DNA from: Platynereis dumerilii
Lineage: Eukaryota; Annelida; Polychaeta; Phyllodocida; Nereididae
NCBI GenBank assembly: GCA_026936325.1
Contig: JAPTHN010000001.1
Location: 72,534,380-72,598,379 of the forward strand
Length of the DNA stretch: 64,000 bases
Direction: 5' to 3'
The position numbers and the translations under genes were made by a program. The notes below the pieces were generated by a model. It did no database searches, was not told the origin of the DNA, and saw only the letters and a list, made by a program, of their open reading frames with translations. Positions 62,684 through 64,000 of this stretch are shown in pieces (the stretch's first letter is position 1; every line of letters begins with the position of its first letter).

Positions 62684-64000
62684 CGAGGGGTTTTCCATAA
62701 GTTCTGTCCAACAAGTCATAACTTTTGCTAGATTTGATGTAGAAACATGATATTTGGGTCAGATAATATTGACATAATTTGCAAATAACTCCCAAAAAAT
62801 CAGATCATAAAATAAGAAATAAATGCTTAATCTGTTGCCCACGCAGAGAGCAAATCGTAATACATAGATGTCTTATAGGACATAGCAGATTAACCCACTC
62901 ACATTTATTATTATATAATGACGCAGCACAATATGCGAAGGGTGCCAAGTACCACTCTCGATCAAACATATCTTGATAGAATGTAATAACAATCTACATC
63001 ACCGACCCTTTCAATCAGATAATCTCAAACACTTATTCTTAGAAAATTCAGCGTCCAGTATAACACAGTTCCTCAGAGATAACGACTACTTCTACAAATT
63101 ATGAGAAATTAGTTCCAAGATAATCTATCTTACCAATGTTGCCTCTAAATAGCCAACACTGGTGCTGATGGGGCGTAAAACACAAACTCACTCACTCACT
63201 CACTGTTGCCATGGAAACCAGAAGTCATGAAATGCGGCCCAGACTTTGAAGTGCTCACTAACAATGAACTGAACACGTGCTTGCATTATCTGTGTCTTGA
63301 CATATTTATTTGAAGTATATTCATAATTTTTTTCATGAAATATAATCAGTTAATTGTAAAGTCATTAATAACAATGGAAACAGATTTTTGTTACATCTCA
63401 GTTACTTTAACATCACACATGCAGTTCCTCAGTTTTCTATGAGATGAGCAATTTTTTGGAAATTCGTTGGAAATTGATGACGTCATATGTACCTGTTACA
63501 TTTTTTCATTCGAATTGGATAAAATTAGCAGAGAGTGTAAGAACCTTTTACCATACATACAAGGAAGACAGTATAAGTGCCAGAACCAAATAAAGATTGT
63601 ACAAACTTTTTCTGAAAGAAGAGAAGACACAATGGAAAATGTCAAAAGTGACTTTAACATGAAGACTGAGGTATCATACTCAGAAATGGATATAGAGTAT
63701 GAGAAAACGTATTTACAAGGTCCCAGTCATTATTTTAGGAAGTTGTGAAATGACTATGAATGTTTTGGAAAAATTCTGTTCTATATCTCTTGTAATAATT
63801 ACATATTTTACACAATATGTCAAGTATGTGTCTGTTAACAAGCTCTCGGTCGCATTTCATGACTTTTGGTTTCCATAGCAACAAATCAACAATTTATTTT
63901 TACCTCTAAGATCAGATTTTTTGGGGATCATTTGCAAATCATCTCAACATCAACAGACCCAAATATCATTTTTATATTACAAATCTAGCAAAAGTTTTGA
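62684..64000. mobile_element. long-TIR element, left end and most of the body; right end beyond the window
   Basis: The left end CGAGGGGTTTTCCATAAGTT after TA (62682-62683) resembles mariner-type ends. From 62715 the sequence (ACTTTTGCTAGATTTGATGT, ATGATATTTGGGTC, CCCAAAAAATCAGATC) is matched by the complement of 63850-64000, so the inverted arms exceed 150 bp without counting a LINE inserted in the left arm. The arms also share GCATTTCATGACTTTTGGTT then TCCATAGCAAC. An open frame at 63467-63748 (93 codons) in the interior is not recognised. Confidence 0.75.
62840..63202 (+). mobile_element. 5'-truncated LINE: end of ORF2 and 3' tail
   Basis: Flanked by CTGTTGCC (62832-62839 and 63203-63210). 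It encodes, with a frameshift, the C-terminal part of a LINE ORF2: IGHSRLTHSHLL (family IGHTRLTHSYLL) and, from 63011 in another frame, SDNLKHLFLENSASSITQFL then RDNDYFYKL and a stop. The 3' UTR has CTAAATAGCCAACACTGGTG and ends in (CTCA)n. The tail family is the same as at 29389-29455. Confidence 0.88.

Noticed and set aside
1-64000. tRNA or rRNA genes
   Set aside because: I found no cloverleaf with A and B boxes and no rRNA-like segment by eye.

Overview
The window is AT-rich animal DNA: GT-AG introns, LINEs, many MITE-like elements, microsatellites and long hairpins. The host genes point to an invertebrate: a mucin-like secreted C1q-domain protein, a family-61 glycosyltransferase and a divergent actin. 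I cannot name the species. A marine bilaterian (lophotrochozoan or invertebrate deuterostome) fits best, but that is inference.

Host genes. (1) A divergent actin-like gene lies on the minus strand. Exon 1 is at 15148-15273, exon 2 at 1057-1325, and two much weaker exons follow at 491-759 and 259-389. Its first intron is about 13.8 kb and packed with repeats. (2) A plus-strand gene of five exons at 38423-43842 encodes a predicted 448-residue secreted protein: signal peptide, short helical segment, Ser/Pro repeats, a long Thr-rich mucin tract and a C-terminal C1q domain. (3) A single-exon minus-strand gene at 44245-45546 encodes a type II membrane glycosyltransferase of family GT61, convergent with the C1q gene.

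Layout. 1-1.3 kb: 3' actin-like exons. 2.2-4.4 kb: two-type satellite. 7.2-15.1 kb: a TIR-bearing repeat interrupted by an almost full-length LINE (7953-14905), which itself carries a 1.1 kb MITE. 16.4-24.3 kb: a 7.9 kb insertion with 13-bp inverted ends, a 4-bp target duplication and a giant imperfect palindrome with a minisatellite core. 26.0-26.45 kb: 12-bp minisatellite. 27.57-29.23 kb: tandem duplication. 29.4-32.4 kb: a second LINE with ORF1 but no ORF2. 33.9-36.9 kb: two inverted copies of a 1 kb repeat with internal ~130 bp units. 38.4-45.5 kb: the C1q and GT61 genes. 48.3-51.0 kb: a 2.7 kb element with terminal and subterminal GGTACCCTCGCC motifs. 51.7-57.4 kb: an inverted repeat pair. 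60.6-62.3 kb: a foldback element. 62.68 kb to the right edge: a long-TIR element interrupted by a 5'-truncated LINE. Short hairpins are scattered from 30 kb to 62 kb.

The most unusual items are: the actin-like gene with about 15 extra residues right after the conserved 41/42 intron, in the DNase-I-loop region; the LINE whose ORF1 combines coiled coil, SGNH hydrolase, KH, CCCH zinc finger and Arg/Ser tail, and whose sense strand carries a 13-14 nt motif (GGGCAAAA(A)TACCC) at least eight times, only in interdomain linkers; and a series of nested insertions in which a repeated arm or sister copy in the same window preserves the empty site, so the order of events can be read directly.
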